Source: Rhynchonema sp. JSB1_4
Taxonomy: Eukaryota > Nematoda > Chromadorea > Monhysterida > Xyalidae
Reading direction: 5' to 3'
DNA length: 64,000 nucleotides
NCBI GenBank assembly: GCA_030248065.1
Contig: JASAMV010001146.1
Location: forward strand, 1-64,000
Positions 47,936-59,600 of this stretch are shown here, in pieces. Position numbers and translations under genes: made by a program. Each line of letters begins with the position of its first letter. Positions within the stretch are counted from its first letter, which is position 1. The notes under the pieces were generated by a model. The model had not been told where the DNA came from, ran no database searches, and was given only the letters and a program-made list of their open reading frames with translations.

Positions 47936-49440
47936 TGATGAATCGATACCGAGCCACTGTGATAATTGTGCTGCTATCGCTGTTTCAACAGGTCAGAATG
48001 CTTTGAATAATACTTGACAGTTAGTGCAAACTTGCTCTAACAAAGCAAGACTTCAAATTCCAGCTGGTATTCTCTCAAGATTCGTACGATTTGATCGCAA
48101 TCTGCGAGTCAGGCGAATACAAGTGTTGGTATGTGCCGGACGGATGCAACACAACTGCTGACGCCAACATCAAATGCAATGCTGGCGTCGCGTACAAACA
48201 GGTGAATCAATGTGCGAGTGAAACATCAGCTGGCCAGGCTCATCATTGCACTGCACTTTCAGAAAGCAGACAAAAAGAGCGAATTGATCGTCAGCCGTTT
48301 ACTGGAGTCGCAGTCTGACTCTGACAAGCGTTTTGTTGCACTCGGATTATCGAAAGATACTGGTCAAGGCAGCATGGTACTGTTTTGGATATTGTTTGTT
48401 GAGAAAATTTCTGTCGTAAATCGGAAATGCTTCGTAAACTTCATCTTCACTTCAGAAAGACGATCTCGTTTTTGCGTGCATCACGAAGACCAAGTCCAAC
48501 GGTGCTCTTGACTTTGAGCATCAGCTCATGTGGACCGAGGGCCCGCAGCGGCCAGTGGTACTCAACAAGACAATGGCATGTTGATGGAGGATGTTTCAAC
48601 CCCAGTGTCTATATGGGCCAGTGGTGTCGTTGGGGGGAAAGGGGCTACCCCACAGTATCCGGTATTCGGTATCTTTTTTTACCTAGGGGCATTTTTTGCG
48701 CTTCTAACACCGATTTTGCTCAATTTTCCTCCAAAAAATGACCTTTTTGAACAAATCTTCTGGGTATCCGAGATTTTTTAGTTTAGGGGGCAGCCCCCTG
48801 GAATCCGACATTTTTCATTTTGGGTATCCGGTATCCGAAAATTTTGGATTTTGGGTATCCGGTATCCTGACTTTTGATTTCCCAACGACACCACTGCTAT
48901 GGGCTGGCTGATGTTTCACTGGATTTTTCATTCTAGTACGACGGCGTGATCAGCAGTGCGCACGGTGTGTTGGTCGATTCGTGGTTGAAATGCACGTTCG
49001 AAGTTTGGACCGAACCGACCGTAAACGACGACAAACTCTACAAAATAAAGGATAACCAGTATTATCTGTTGCTCGCTTGGGGCACCACTGACGATCAACT
49101 TGGTTGGTGTTTGGTTACGGTCAACTATTGCAATGTGTCTCACTGATCGTGCTGCCTGTCAGATTGCACCACCCCTTCGAGCACCGCGCATGTAATGTAC
49201 ATATTTTTGTTGTCTTTTGTTCACTGACAATAATTACGTGACACTAACAGCATAGCTACGTAGAAATATTAAGTGTTCCAATTTTGAATCAATCAATCAA
49301 TTTCAGCATTGAATTATCACGGCGGTAACCAACGAGCGTATAGTTCGTTGAAACATCAACTGGATCACGGACACAGTTCGGACAACAAAAAACGCGGGCG
49401 AAAACTGGGCGCTGTATTGTATGGCTTTGTTGGTTGGTAA
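47936..49440 (+). CDS. Secreted DOMON-domain protein, copy 1, 6 exons
   Basis: DOMON domains are extracellular beta-sandwiches that bind haem or sugars. The exons are 47936-47992, 48064-48201, 48263-48376, 48456-48575, 48937-49102 and 49307-49440, giving 242 residues. Exon 1 is a signal peptide (MMNRYRATVIIVLLSLFQQ). The domain shows VALGLSKDTGQGSM followed by DDLVFACIT, then WLKCTFEVW and YYLLLAWG, as in ferric-chelate-reductase-type DOMON proteins. The C-terminal exon is basic and His-rich and ends in a short hydrophobic stretch (LGAVLYGFVGW); a GPI anchor is possible but unproven. All junctions are in phase. The exon 4 donor is GC (ATG|gcatgt), chosen because the paralogue splices at the aligned residue. 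A hAT-like element sits in intron 4. No cytochrome b561 segment follows, so this is a stand-alone DOMON protein. The paralogue is at 53565. Confidence 0.8.
48619..48896. mobile_element. hAT-like MITE, CAGTGGTGTCGTTGG family
   Basis: It begins CAGTGGTGTCGTTGGGG and ends CCCAACGACACCACTG. The flanks ATATGGGC and CTATGGGC match at 7 of 8 bases. The interior repeats GGTATCCGGTATCC. It lies within intron 4 of DOMON copy 1. Confidence 0.75.
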
Positions 49441-49750
49441 TGATTTCAGAAAATTTATTTCGGAAACGAAATTTTCTCAAATGTCTTTCTATTTTCAGGC
49501 ATAATCTTAACCGTTGTTCTCTTGAAGTAAACGTGAAAATGGCTCAAATACCATTCGCATTCTTGATTATTATGTTGGTTCTACATGGGGTATCTCTCCT
49601 TTATATTTACTATCCGTTGTCTATCTGTTATAAAACATGTGCATCTGAATTTGAATGCACCAACACGTCTAAATTTCAACGTCACAAAACACATTCGATT
49701 TCGCTTCTGTCAATGATCTAAAGTTATTTTGGGCAGCTCGCAACACGAGC

Positions 49751-49981
49751 GACTAATTACAAGGAAATCCACCCGATCGAGCACGCGTGCACGAGAAATA
49801 CAGCCGTTTTTGGTCGTGGCTGTGTGTTTTATTTGATTCAGGCTGGTGCCTAAGCCTAAGCCGAAGCGTAACCGCAAGCCAAAGCCTAAGCCTGAAATGG
49901 AAGCCCAAAGCTTTAAGTGTGGGACTATGCTTAAGCACACACAAAACGGGCGGATTTCCGTATAATTGGTCAATCTTCTCG
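49751..49981. mobile_element. MITE with TTAGGC-like minisatellite, second copy
   Basis: This is the reverse-complement relative of 26300-26523 along its whole length, including the GCTCGATCGGGTGGATTTCC end segment and the AAATAAAACACACA centre. The telomere-like words appear here as GCCTAAGCCTAAGCC. Confidence 0.7.
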
Positions 49982-51402
49982 CAGCCAAGCGCTTGTCAGC
50001 TGCTGTTTTGTCTTGAGGCCAGCTGTTTTGTCATCCGTTGTTTTGCCTCTCCTGTATGTACCCGCTGTTTCGTTACCCGGTGTTTTGGCTCCGCTGTTTT
50101 AAGCAATGTTAGTTTGCTTTTTCAGTCCAGTTCAGCTCAACCCCCAGTCAAAAGAAAGCAACTTTTTTCTGGCAAAGGATTTTTGAATGCTTTATATATC
50201 TGCTGTTTCACATTTCTCACTCAAACGGTATATTCACTGCAGTAAACGTTATCATGAAACTTTGAGAACTTTACTTATTTGTCGTGAAGATATTTTTTTA
50301 ACTTTCTCAAGGTGTAATTTGTCCGCTTCAGTGATGTTTCGTAGTGATTCGCATGTCTGGATTATATTCAACGTGTTCGCCTATTTTGCGCATCGATGTA
50401 GACAGTTTGGTGATTGGATGACGTTAACTCAAAATTTCCTGAAACGAGCACAAAACTCGTTGTGTCATAAGTTTCTCAATACCACATGAGGAGAAGCAGT
50501 TTGACGCTGATCGAATTGCATGTACCACGTGAGTACAGCTTTAATTTCACCGCTTCCTTTTCTTTCATCACGGACTTCTGAAAATAAGTGCCCGACATTG
50601 TAACATGGTATAAATGCAATGTAAGACAATAAATTTGAAAGCGTGGGGACATTACTCGTCGACACAGTTCGATATCGACACTTGCGCCAGCGCGCGCGAT
50701 CAGCCGTTTGGGCGTGGTTTGTACATCGGATTGCTGGCCGTCACTTTTACATATGTCGACGACGATCTATGTACCATAAATTGATAAGTTCAGGTGGTTT
50801 GCAGCAAAACAATGGCCCAGGCGAGGAAAGACATACGTCGAAGCGAGATCTATTCTGAAGCAAAAACACGTTGACGCTGTTGTTTTTTTGCATCGACCAT
50901 TAGTTTGTAATTCTGCAAGTTGCAAACGTTGACACTGGCCGTAGTTTGAATGACAGATTTGGCGGTGCCTCCGGGTATTTCTCGTTGTGGGCTATGTTCA
51001 CATGATCACCGAACGTGCTCGCATCCAGTGGAAAGGCCTCGCTGGTGCGATGGAATGGTTCGCCAGAAAGTTGGTCATAGAATTCGGTTGGAAAACTGAT
51101 GAATTACTGGATTTATATGTGGAGAGGCGTGATGATGCCGTGAGTAGTTTAGTTTGAAAAGAAAATCGGTTATGGTTCGGAAATTTGTATTTTGAAACAA
51201 ATCAGACTACAATTACCAACATTTGCATTGATTTTTGGTATTCTTTCGGTGTACCGTTGTAAAATTCTACAGCTCTACGGATGTTGGCCCTTCGTTTTTC
51301 CGTAGGTGCTTCATAGTGTGCGGATGGTTTTGTTTTGGAAAACAATGATTTTGAAGATGCTGATTGACTAATCGTCGAGGCCCATCTGTGTTTCGGCTAC
51401 GT
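49982..51402 (+). other. Intergenic region, possible relic DOMON exon and an unassigned ORF
   Basis: An open segment near 50640-50785 (AWGHYSSTQFDIDTC, then GLYIGLLAVTF) resembles the last DOMON exons of the flanking copies. A second segment, 50996-51139 (KGLAGAMEWFARKLVIEFGW), ends at a gtgagt donor-like site. Neither joins a convincing gene. Confidence 0.35.
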
Positions 51403-52497
51403 TTTAAAGTGACTCTACAATTGAATGTTGACCGCGTTTGTTTGCAGCCATTTTTTCAGAAAATGAAGGCAAGGTATCAGAAACCCAGATTTATGGAATG
51501 GATTTTCAACGTGTTGCTTTGTGGTGTTTCACGGAGCCCACATATTTTCACAGGAGGAGAAAAAATGAAAAAAGTTTGAGGCCGGCCTGTGCAAAGCGCA
51601 AGATAATCCAATCTAAGATATTTTCAGCATTTTATACTCAGACGTTTCTCTGTTAAACGAGATATAAAGCATTGTTCGAAACGCAGTGTGTGATGAATGA
51701 TAAACGAAACACTCCAAAAAATCGAGCCTTTTTGAAGCACCCTTTTACTCTAGCATAATTTTAGGCATCTGTGGTGAATGAAATAAGTTGTCAATTGCAA
51801 ATAAAAATCGTCTAATTATCCTGTGTTCAGGATGTGCTTTTCGTTTTTCAAAACCCCACACAGCTCACACAATGCTTACCACAACATGCGCAAGGCAGCC
51901 ATGCCACAGCGCACACACACAACAAAGCTTGCCAGCTGAAACATTGCTGTGTTGTCGCTGTGCTGGCTGTGTGTTGTCGTTGTGTGTGCGCTGTGGCATG
52001 GCTGCCTTGCGCATGTTGTGGTAAACATTGTGTGAGCTGTGTAGGGTTTTGAAAACTGGGAAGCACAAATAAGGAACTTGATAATTAGAGGATTTTTATT
52101 TGCAATTGACAACTTATTTCATTCGCCACAGATGCCTAAAATTATGCTAGAGTAAAAGGGTGCTTCAAAAAGGCTCGATTTTTTGGAGTGTTTCGTTTAT
52201 CATTCATCACACACTGCGTTTCGAACAATGCATTATATCTCGTTTAACAGAGAAACGTCTGAGTATAAAATGCTGAAAATATCTTAGATTGGATTACCTT
52301 GCGTTTTGCACAGGCCGGCCTCAAACTTTTTTCATTTTTTCTCCTCCTGTAAAAATATGTGGGCTCCGTGAAACATCACAAATCAACGAGTTGAAAATCC
52401 ATTCCATAAATCTGGGTTTCTGATACCTTGCCTTCATTTTCTGAAAAAATTGCTGCAAACAAACGCGGTCAACGTTCAATTGTAGAGTCACTTTAAA
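51403..52497. mobile_element. Foldback element, about 1.1 kb, long inverted repeat
   Basis: Two arms of about 545 bases are inverted copies of each other around about 51950. They run from TTTAAAGTGACTCTACAATT on the left to its complement on the right. Each arm carries the same short ORF (VDRVCLQPFFQKMKARYQKP and a variant), and the inner arms carry CACACAGCTCACACAATG words. Scattered mismatches between arms show it is not an assembly hairpin. A TTAA-type target is possible but not proven. Confidence 0.8.
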
Positions 52498-53564
52498 GTG
52501 CTTCGCGCTACTGTAGTGTACAGTACATGTGTCTATACATATTTCTCCCTTTCCATATAGACAAGCACATGCTTCAGTATCTGATTCGGCAAGTTTCAAA
52601 ATACACAAGACCCGAGTAATTTGCAGCAAAAAATCTCGACAAACAGCAGCGTAACGGAAAAGCTGACTTTTGGGATCGTTCGAAAGGTCAAGTTGCGGGG
52701 TGATAGATGAAGTTCGCTTCAACATTGCAAGGGGGTTGAATGTCGCAACACGGTGAGATTGTTGCAAACATGATGTTCCTCGCACGGTACGCAAGCGATG
52801 GTCATTTTATTAGAGTTCATGTCCAATCCGGCCTTTAGGCACGTTTCGACAGTCCTTTTCAAACGCAGAATAAAATAATTACAACGAACAAACAGAGAAT
52901 GACAGAGACATGCGCACAAAGTAGCTAAAAATTGGTTTTCCTGATTTTCTGGCGTGCTGTCGCGGCAACTTGTGTCAGCCCGTATTGCTAGCTTGATGTA
53001 CTGGTCTGCACAGGTATCAATATCAGACCTTGTATTGGCTTCACAATGTTCTGTAAAGAAGTACCCAAACACAGGCCGGGGCCAGCGAGGACAAAACAGC
53101 AGGGAACAAAACAGCGGCATCCGAAGCTGTGGGTTTGTGAACCACGGCCCCGGTTCAGTGCAAACTTTTTTTTGAGATAGGTTCGAAATTGCATCGGGCC
53201 AGAACTTGAGGCCGGCTATATTTTGTCACCCGTTGTTGTTTTCCACCCGCCGGTTTGCACCGCTGTTTTGTCCGTGATGCATACAAAGGATAAAGGACGC
53301 GTTGCCAACACATTACTATGACAACGAACATAATCATATCAACGTATACACCTACAGTATGAAGGTAGGTACATTAATGTTGAAAACGAGTTTTCAAAAT
53401 GACATACCCTTGGTCCTCATCAACTAGCCTCGCGAAATGAAAGTTGATGATTATCATGGAGTGATTGTTTTTGGAGCGTATGCAATTTAGCTAGCTGATC
53501 TTTTCCATCCAATAACCTGCATGATCGTAAACTTTTTTGTCGATGGACGACTATGTTTGAGGAG
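52498..53564. other. Intergenic, nothing firm
   Basis: The minus strand has open frames of 133 and 157 codons, without domain-like sequence or supported splice sites. Phrases such as CACGGCCCCGGTTCAG and CCCGTTGTTGTTTTCC look like decayed repeat. Confidence 0.45.
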
Positions 53565-56043
53565 ATGCTAATTTTACCAATTCCAGTGTCCGTGCTCCTC
53601 TGTGCTGGATTTCAGGTCAACTGTTTTGCGATTTCGTTTGATCTATTTTTCTGCCAGAATTTCCGTCTTCATCTCACTTCACATTCCAGCTGGTATTCTC
53701 TCAAGATTCGTACGATTTGATCGCAATCTGCGAGTCGGGCGAATACAAGTGTTGGTATGTGCCAGACGGATGCAACACAACTGCTGACGCCGACATTAAA
53801 TGCAATGCTGGCGTCGCGTACAAACAGGTGCCGTTGACTTGGCCGGTCACGTGACCATCTGTTGCATTTGCACTGACGATGACCTGGTGCACCACCCGTC
53901 TGTCAAAACAGGTCGAAACGGATAACCAGAACCGGCGCATTAATCCAATTGATGACCAAACCTTGCCAAATGACGCCAGTTTCAGGTATCCGAGACCAAA
54001 TCCGAGCTGGTTGTGAGTCGCTACATGGAGATCCAAATGGAAACGTTCTACGTTGCGCTGGGCTTGTCGAAAAACACCGGCCCTGGCAGCATGGTGCGCA
54101 GTGCTAGCTGCAAGCAGGGTTGAAAAAAAATTTTTTTTATTAACGAGCTTTTTTTTTTAAAAAAATTTTTTTTTTGATTTTTTTTTTGACGAAAAATTTT
54201 TTTATTAGAAAAAGTGTTGCAAACGACGTTTCAGGATAAATGAAATCGATACAACATATTTTTCAAAAATTGAAAAATTTTCGCCTCAGACCGAACTTGT
54301 GTGGTGACACCCGGTAGTATTGTGCAGATTCCATGGTCTCCGACCAGTCTGAGGTTGATGTTCACTAACGATGTTACTCTGATGTATTGTAGCATGCCGT
54401 ACAACGTATTTTAATGCATCTAATGCCGTATATCTGATATACGACCATCAAAATATCGATTACAGCCCAAATCTTGCGCGTCAGATCGACTTTGCGCGCC
54501 CGGTTTTGCACCAGACCTGCATATATACATGTGTAGTAGCATGTAGTAGTACATTATCGGTGCCACATCACTATAAAAGACCAGCCCCGCGCATCCCTGT
54601 ACGGATTTGGGGACAATACAGGGCGCCGCAGGCGCGATTTTGGAAAAATTGTCTCGTCCACAGAAAAAAGTGCCAATTTTTTGCCTCGAAAAAGGCCATT
54701 TTTGGACATTTTAGCCCATTTTGGGCAACTTTTTTTTATTAAAAAAAAGCAAAATCTGAGTTTCAAAAAAAAAATTTTTTTTTTTAAAAAATTTTTTAAT
54801 TGACCACTTTTTTTTTTGAAACAACCCTGGCTGCAAGTGTTGAATGATCAAGGCTTTGAGCTTGGGTCCATTCCGTACAGATAATCCGTGCAGTACTGTG
54901 CATACATGATGGTTTTTGTGTTATTCACGGGCGTCAGGCTCAGGCCCCAATCAGTCAGACATTGTAGCTGGTTTCTCAGGAATAACTGTTTTGACCAGAA
55001 TCAACCAATTTGCAGATGGGTACAGGTTGGACAGCTTGTGGTCGGTTTTGGCTTTTACTCAACTCAGTTTCGGGCGAAACCTGAGGGAAGTTTCGAAATC
55101 AAGCAAACTGCAGTCGTACGTCTGACTTCAAAAAATATCGGACCCAATCCTGAGTCAACAAGATGCACAGCCAGCATGACAGGGTGATGATCTGGTGTTC
55201 GCTTGCATCACGCGCAACAACGACCAGGGTGCAATCGGATTCGAACATCGACTAATGTGGACACAGCCGGCACAGCCGGCACCGAGCTTGCCTGTGCAAA
55301 ACAACCAGACAATCGTGCGTGACAGTGTTTATTTGAATGTTGAAATGGGGTGATGTTTCAAGTGTGCGATGTCTGTCACGCGCTTTAGACGAAGAGCTGT
55401 TCGCGTTGTTCACAAAGCGATTGTATAGGTACTTAGGGTCATGTACAGCCCGGCGATCCAGGTGAACCCGTTGTTTTCTTGAGCTAGACAATTGAGGTGA
55501 AACAGTGTGCTTGAGGGTTGATATTTTCACTAATTTCAAAACCAACAACTGACGTTACCCGGAGGGAGTGTAGCGTTGCGATATTTCACTTGTTGAGCGT
55601 TATGTTTCAATTGAATACCAGCATGGTGGCTGATGTTTCACAAGTTAGTGCATATGGTTGCAGTACGACAGCGTGATCAGCAGTGCGCATGGTGTGTTGG
55701 TTGACACGTGGTTGAAATGCACGTTCGAAGTTTGGATCGAACCGACCGTAAACGACGACAAACTCTACAAAATAAAGGACAATCAGTACTACCTGTTGCT
55801 CGCTTGGGGATCAACATACAATGACTACGGTTGTGTATTTGCGTTCAGAAATTGAAAACGATTATATTTATTTGAGAATTATTATTTGGTGTTACTATTT
55901 CAGTTCTAGCCATGCACATCGGTCGAGCTTATAGCGCCGAGAAACATTCATTGTCTGGACATGGCCATAGTCCTGCGAACAATGACACCACTGCGGTTGG
56001 CGTTCTTTTCGTTTTGAGCAAAAATATAAAAAATGCAAACTGA
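53565..56043 (+). CDS. Secreted DOMON-domain protein, copy 2, 6 exons
   Basis: This is the tandem paralogue of the gene at 47936. The exons are 53565-53615, 53690-53827, 53986-54093, 55183-55314, 55664-55829 and 55904-56043, giving 244 residues. Exon 1 is a different signal peptide (MLILPIPVSVLLCAGFQ). Exon 2 is nearly identical to copy 1, with one codon change near its end, and exon 5 is also nearly identical. Exons 3, 4 and 6 differ substantially (SRYMEIQMETFYVALGLS; GFEHRLMWTQPAQPAPS; HSLSGHGHSPANNDTT). Intron phases are the same as in copy 1. The exon 4 donor is a normal gtgcgt where copy 1 has GC. Intron 3 has grown through a hAT-like insertion at 54115-54829. The function is presumably the same haem- or ligand-binding secreted role. 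Confidence 0.8.
54115..54829. mobile_element. hAT-like element, CAGGGTTG ends, exact 8-bp duplication
   Basis: It starts CAGGGTTGAAAAAAAAT and ends GAAACAACCCTG. GCTGCAAG is duplicated at 54107-54114 and 54830-54837. Long A/T runs border both ends and the middle is unique, without transposase. It lies within intron 3 of DOMON copy 2. Confidence 0.85.
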
Positions 56044-56699
56044 AAAACGCTGCTTTATTCCATTTACAGGCCCCAATCATAACAGCAACTAAGAAGTCGG
56101 CTGATATTCCACATAAAGCAAGCACATCTGTGATTGGGTGCGCAACGTTGTCGTTGTTGTTGATAATCGTCTTGTTTTGATAAGAAACAAATGAAACAAA
56201 CCAAGCATACGAAAACGGTTTTCTGCCTTGTGAATTGTAATTCAATTTTACAAAAACCAACAATTAACTGTTTTTTATCAAGAAGGCCTGTGCTTATGTG
56301 CTCAAAATATGTATGTGTTTGGTGAGAAACATAAACCTGCAGAACGAAGGTCATTTTTAAAAAAAATTGACTGGAACTTTCAAATAATACATGCTGTGGG
56401 TGCATCGCTAAGCTACTGGGCAGGATATCACACACCCAAATAAAAGTAATAGATGTAATAACGTAATTGTTTCATAAAAAATAAATTGAAATACAGTGTT
56501 CGCTTAGCCAAATTGAAAAGTGGTTGATGGAAACCGCTGAGATACAGCGGTACAGGTAATACAATGCGAAAAATCATATATGAACAACGTGAGTCAGTAA
56601 CCATCCCACAGTCAGTACATTACCTTTTAAATATTTTGAGAAAATGACTGTATTTCGCCAGCATAAGAATACAAAGAAACCAACACCCGATGTTTTGCA
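56044..56699. other. Convergent intergenic spacer
   Basis: This AT-rich stretch lies between the 3' ends of DOMON copy 2 (plus) and the guanylate cyclase (minus). It probably holds both 3' UTRs. The minus-strand ORFs of 122-123 codons are not protein-like. Confidence 0.5.
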
Positions 56700-59600
56700 C
56701 TACTTATCTCCGCCTTCCATACGCGTGGACGCACGTGATTCGACGCCGCTGACGGGTGTGTACGCACGTGACTCCCTTCTGCTCACATCCACCACCGGGT
56801 CGTCATCCCCCGGTTGCGGGGAGGGCACGCGCGGCGGACCGTTCTTGCCATCAAGCCAATGCGTACTCACGGTCGTGCCCGGCTGAGCGGGAAAGACAAG
56901 GTGTATTTTTAGAAAAAATTCGAGGAGGTTAAGCCGTACCTGAACTTCATAGTCGCGGTATTTGGTGCTATTGAACAGGCCCGGCACGACTTTCTCCAGC
57001 TCCTGCGCTGTCGCGTCACTCATTTGGATTTTCATTGGCTGAAAGTTTGTCCAAAAATGTGCATTTCAAGAATTTTTATATGAAAAGAACAAATCGACAA
57101 CTTCCCCACCCCGCCGCTGCTCTCCATTTTGTTTGCGATGAGCACATTCTCGCCGAACAGGCAGTAGCGGGGCATCTTCACACCGACGACGCCGGCCACC
57201 ACTGAACCGGTGTGCACACCTGTGTAGGTATACAGTATGTATATGGGCGGTGAAACATCAGTGGATTTCAGTTGTTTTTCTTGTTGTCATGCCCAACAAA
57301 TTACAAGCAAATAAAGCACTAACCAGCCCTGATCTTAACATCATGTTCACCGACGTGTATCGGTTTTGTGCACTCAATCAGATCGAACGCACAATCACAC
57401 ACGTACTCGGCGTGGTTGGGGGTACGGTTGGGCGCACCACTGACCGCCATGTACGCGTCGCCAATCGTCTCCACCTGACACAATGCAACGCCCACAATGT
57501 TTACACCAACAGTGTGCATCTGTGCAACACTAAACAACAACAACACACCTTGAACACATGATGTCTGTCGGACGACTTGTCGTACTGGATGTACATTGCG
57601 TTCAGAAAGTCGACCACTTCCATCGCCTCCAGCTTCGAACAGATGGTCGTGAAACCGACAATGTCCGTGAACAGAATCGTCACCGAGTCGAAAGTCTGTG
57701 ATGAAAAGGGATGCTCCGGAATCCGAAATCAAATTGAAACATCAGCTAGTCGACCCACCTCGCAAGTGCCGACCGCCGATCCGCCCTTTCTCAACGTGTC
57801 AGCCACCGAACGCGGCAACAACTGATACAGCAACTGATCGGTGCGAGCTCGTTCCTCGTGCAGTTTGCGCATACTTTCCTTCATTTGACCGGCTTTCTCC
57901 TCCTCCTGAAGCATCACCGCGATGGACATGTTGATTTAATCGATAGTCGATTGATCGATTTACCTGATCAATCAACAGCTTCAATTCGGCCGCCTGCTGT
58001 GTGCTGGCCAGCACCAAATCGCGACTCGAATCGTGCGTTGCGAAATCGTTGATGAACAACCCGGTCTTGTACATTTGTGTCAGATTCACCATCCTGCAGC
58101 GCAACAGGACTCAACTTGACTGAACTTGAATCCTAAGGATTTGAACAAGACCTCGGCAACGTGGATAAGGACAAAGTCAGACTTGCCGCATAAAAGTTTG
58201 CGAACAAATTATTGAAAAACACTTAGCATCCCAACTTGATTTACATGTTCTTTGTGTGATGACTGATGATGTACATTACAAGGGCAATTCAAGTGGGAAA
58301 ATTTGCGAAATACTTTCTACGCATATACAAACGCAACAAAATACTCTGCATGCTCGCTCGCTACCAATGGCGGCTTGGAGGACTGTTGTACCTTAAATCA
58401 GGTTTTTGCAAAGCCTGACCCTAGATCACCCCCATTTGGGCAGACCTCAACCGGCTATCCCACCCAACATACACAGGTATGCCGAGGAAACAGATGGACT
58501 CCCACTCCTCCATGTAGGTCATCTGGCCTTTGAGCGTCAGGTAACGACTACGCTCTTCATCTGGCATGCGGCGACGATCCTCTTGTACTGAAACAGGGTG
58601 TGAAACATAATCAAACAGCAGTAACGTCAGCATGTATGCCTCTGCCCCCTGTTTGAGGCTTCAAGGGCATTTCCGAGCGTGCGTATAACTTCGATTAAAA
58701 AATGGCACAAGCTCATGGAACATCACGTACGCTCGCGTTCGTCGGCATGCTGACTGATGATCACCTTTCCGTCGGTGAATACCGGCTCAATCGACATCAA
58801 CTCGAAAATGTTATTCTTGTGCGACATTATCTGAAAATTTTCTTTCGGCGTAGAGAAAGAGAGAGAGAAAAGAGATAAAACCAGTATGGTGTTGGACCTC
58901 TTCCCATCGGAATCGAATGAACGGCCGAACGAGCACGAATTCGTCCTTCATCTTCTTGCCGATCAGACGTGGCATGTTGCTGGCAAATAACATTCTCTAA
59001 AAACTTTCTCTTCACTTTAATTTAAAAAATTTATGACTAAACACCAACCGAAACAACGACAGTCCAATGTTGCGGATGCGCATGCCACGATTGAACACAA
59101 TGATGAACGGAAAAATATCAAAGAACACGTCGGACGTGATCTTGAGGTTGACTTTGGACAGTTGCTCGGCAAGTGGGTCGCGCAGATCCTGGGAAGAAGC
59201 CGAGTTTGAATAGTCTATGTGTGCTCAGATTTTACTTAAGCGATTGAAACAATGAAAAGTGTCAACCACATCTGTAAAACACGTGGGAATCATGGTGAAA
59301 CATCAGCAAATCTGCAGGTGAATTGCACTTCTAGATAAGTATGGCCGCACGAGAGTCTGGCTGGTTGATGTTTCACAACACAAATTAGTAACCCAACTTA
59401 CATTGTTGAACTCCAAATTGTTGAAATGCAGACGCATGATGACATGCTGCATGTTGTCCTCGGATTCATTGTCCAACAACTCGATGCTGACCTCGGTGTC
59501 GTACAGCTTCTTGCCAACCGTTTTGAGAATACCACTCACATAGTAGAGGAAGCCGCGACGTTTGCTGCTGTAAGGTGCAGTGAGTTCAGTAGAAGACAGT

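Noticed and set aside
52321..53120. Minus-strand ORFs of 157 and 133 codons as genes
   Set aside because: The first is partly the foldback arm and the second has no domain-like sequence or usable splice sites.
55895..56435. Minus-strand ORFs of 122-123 codons
   Set aside because: They overlap the last DOMON exon and the AT-rich spacer and have no protein-like composition.
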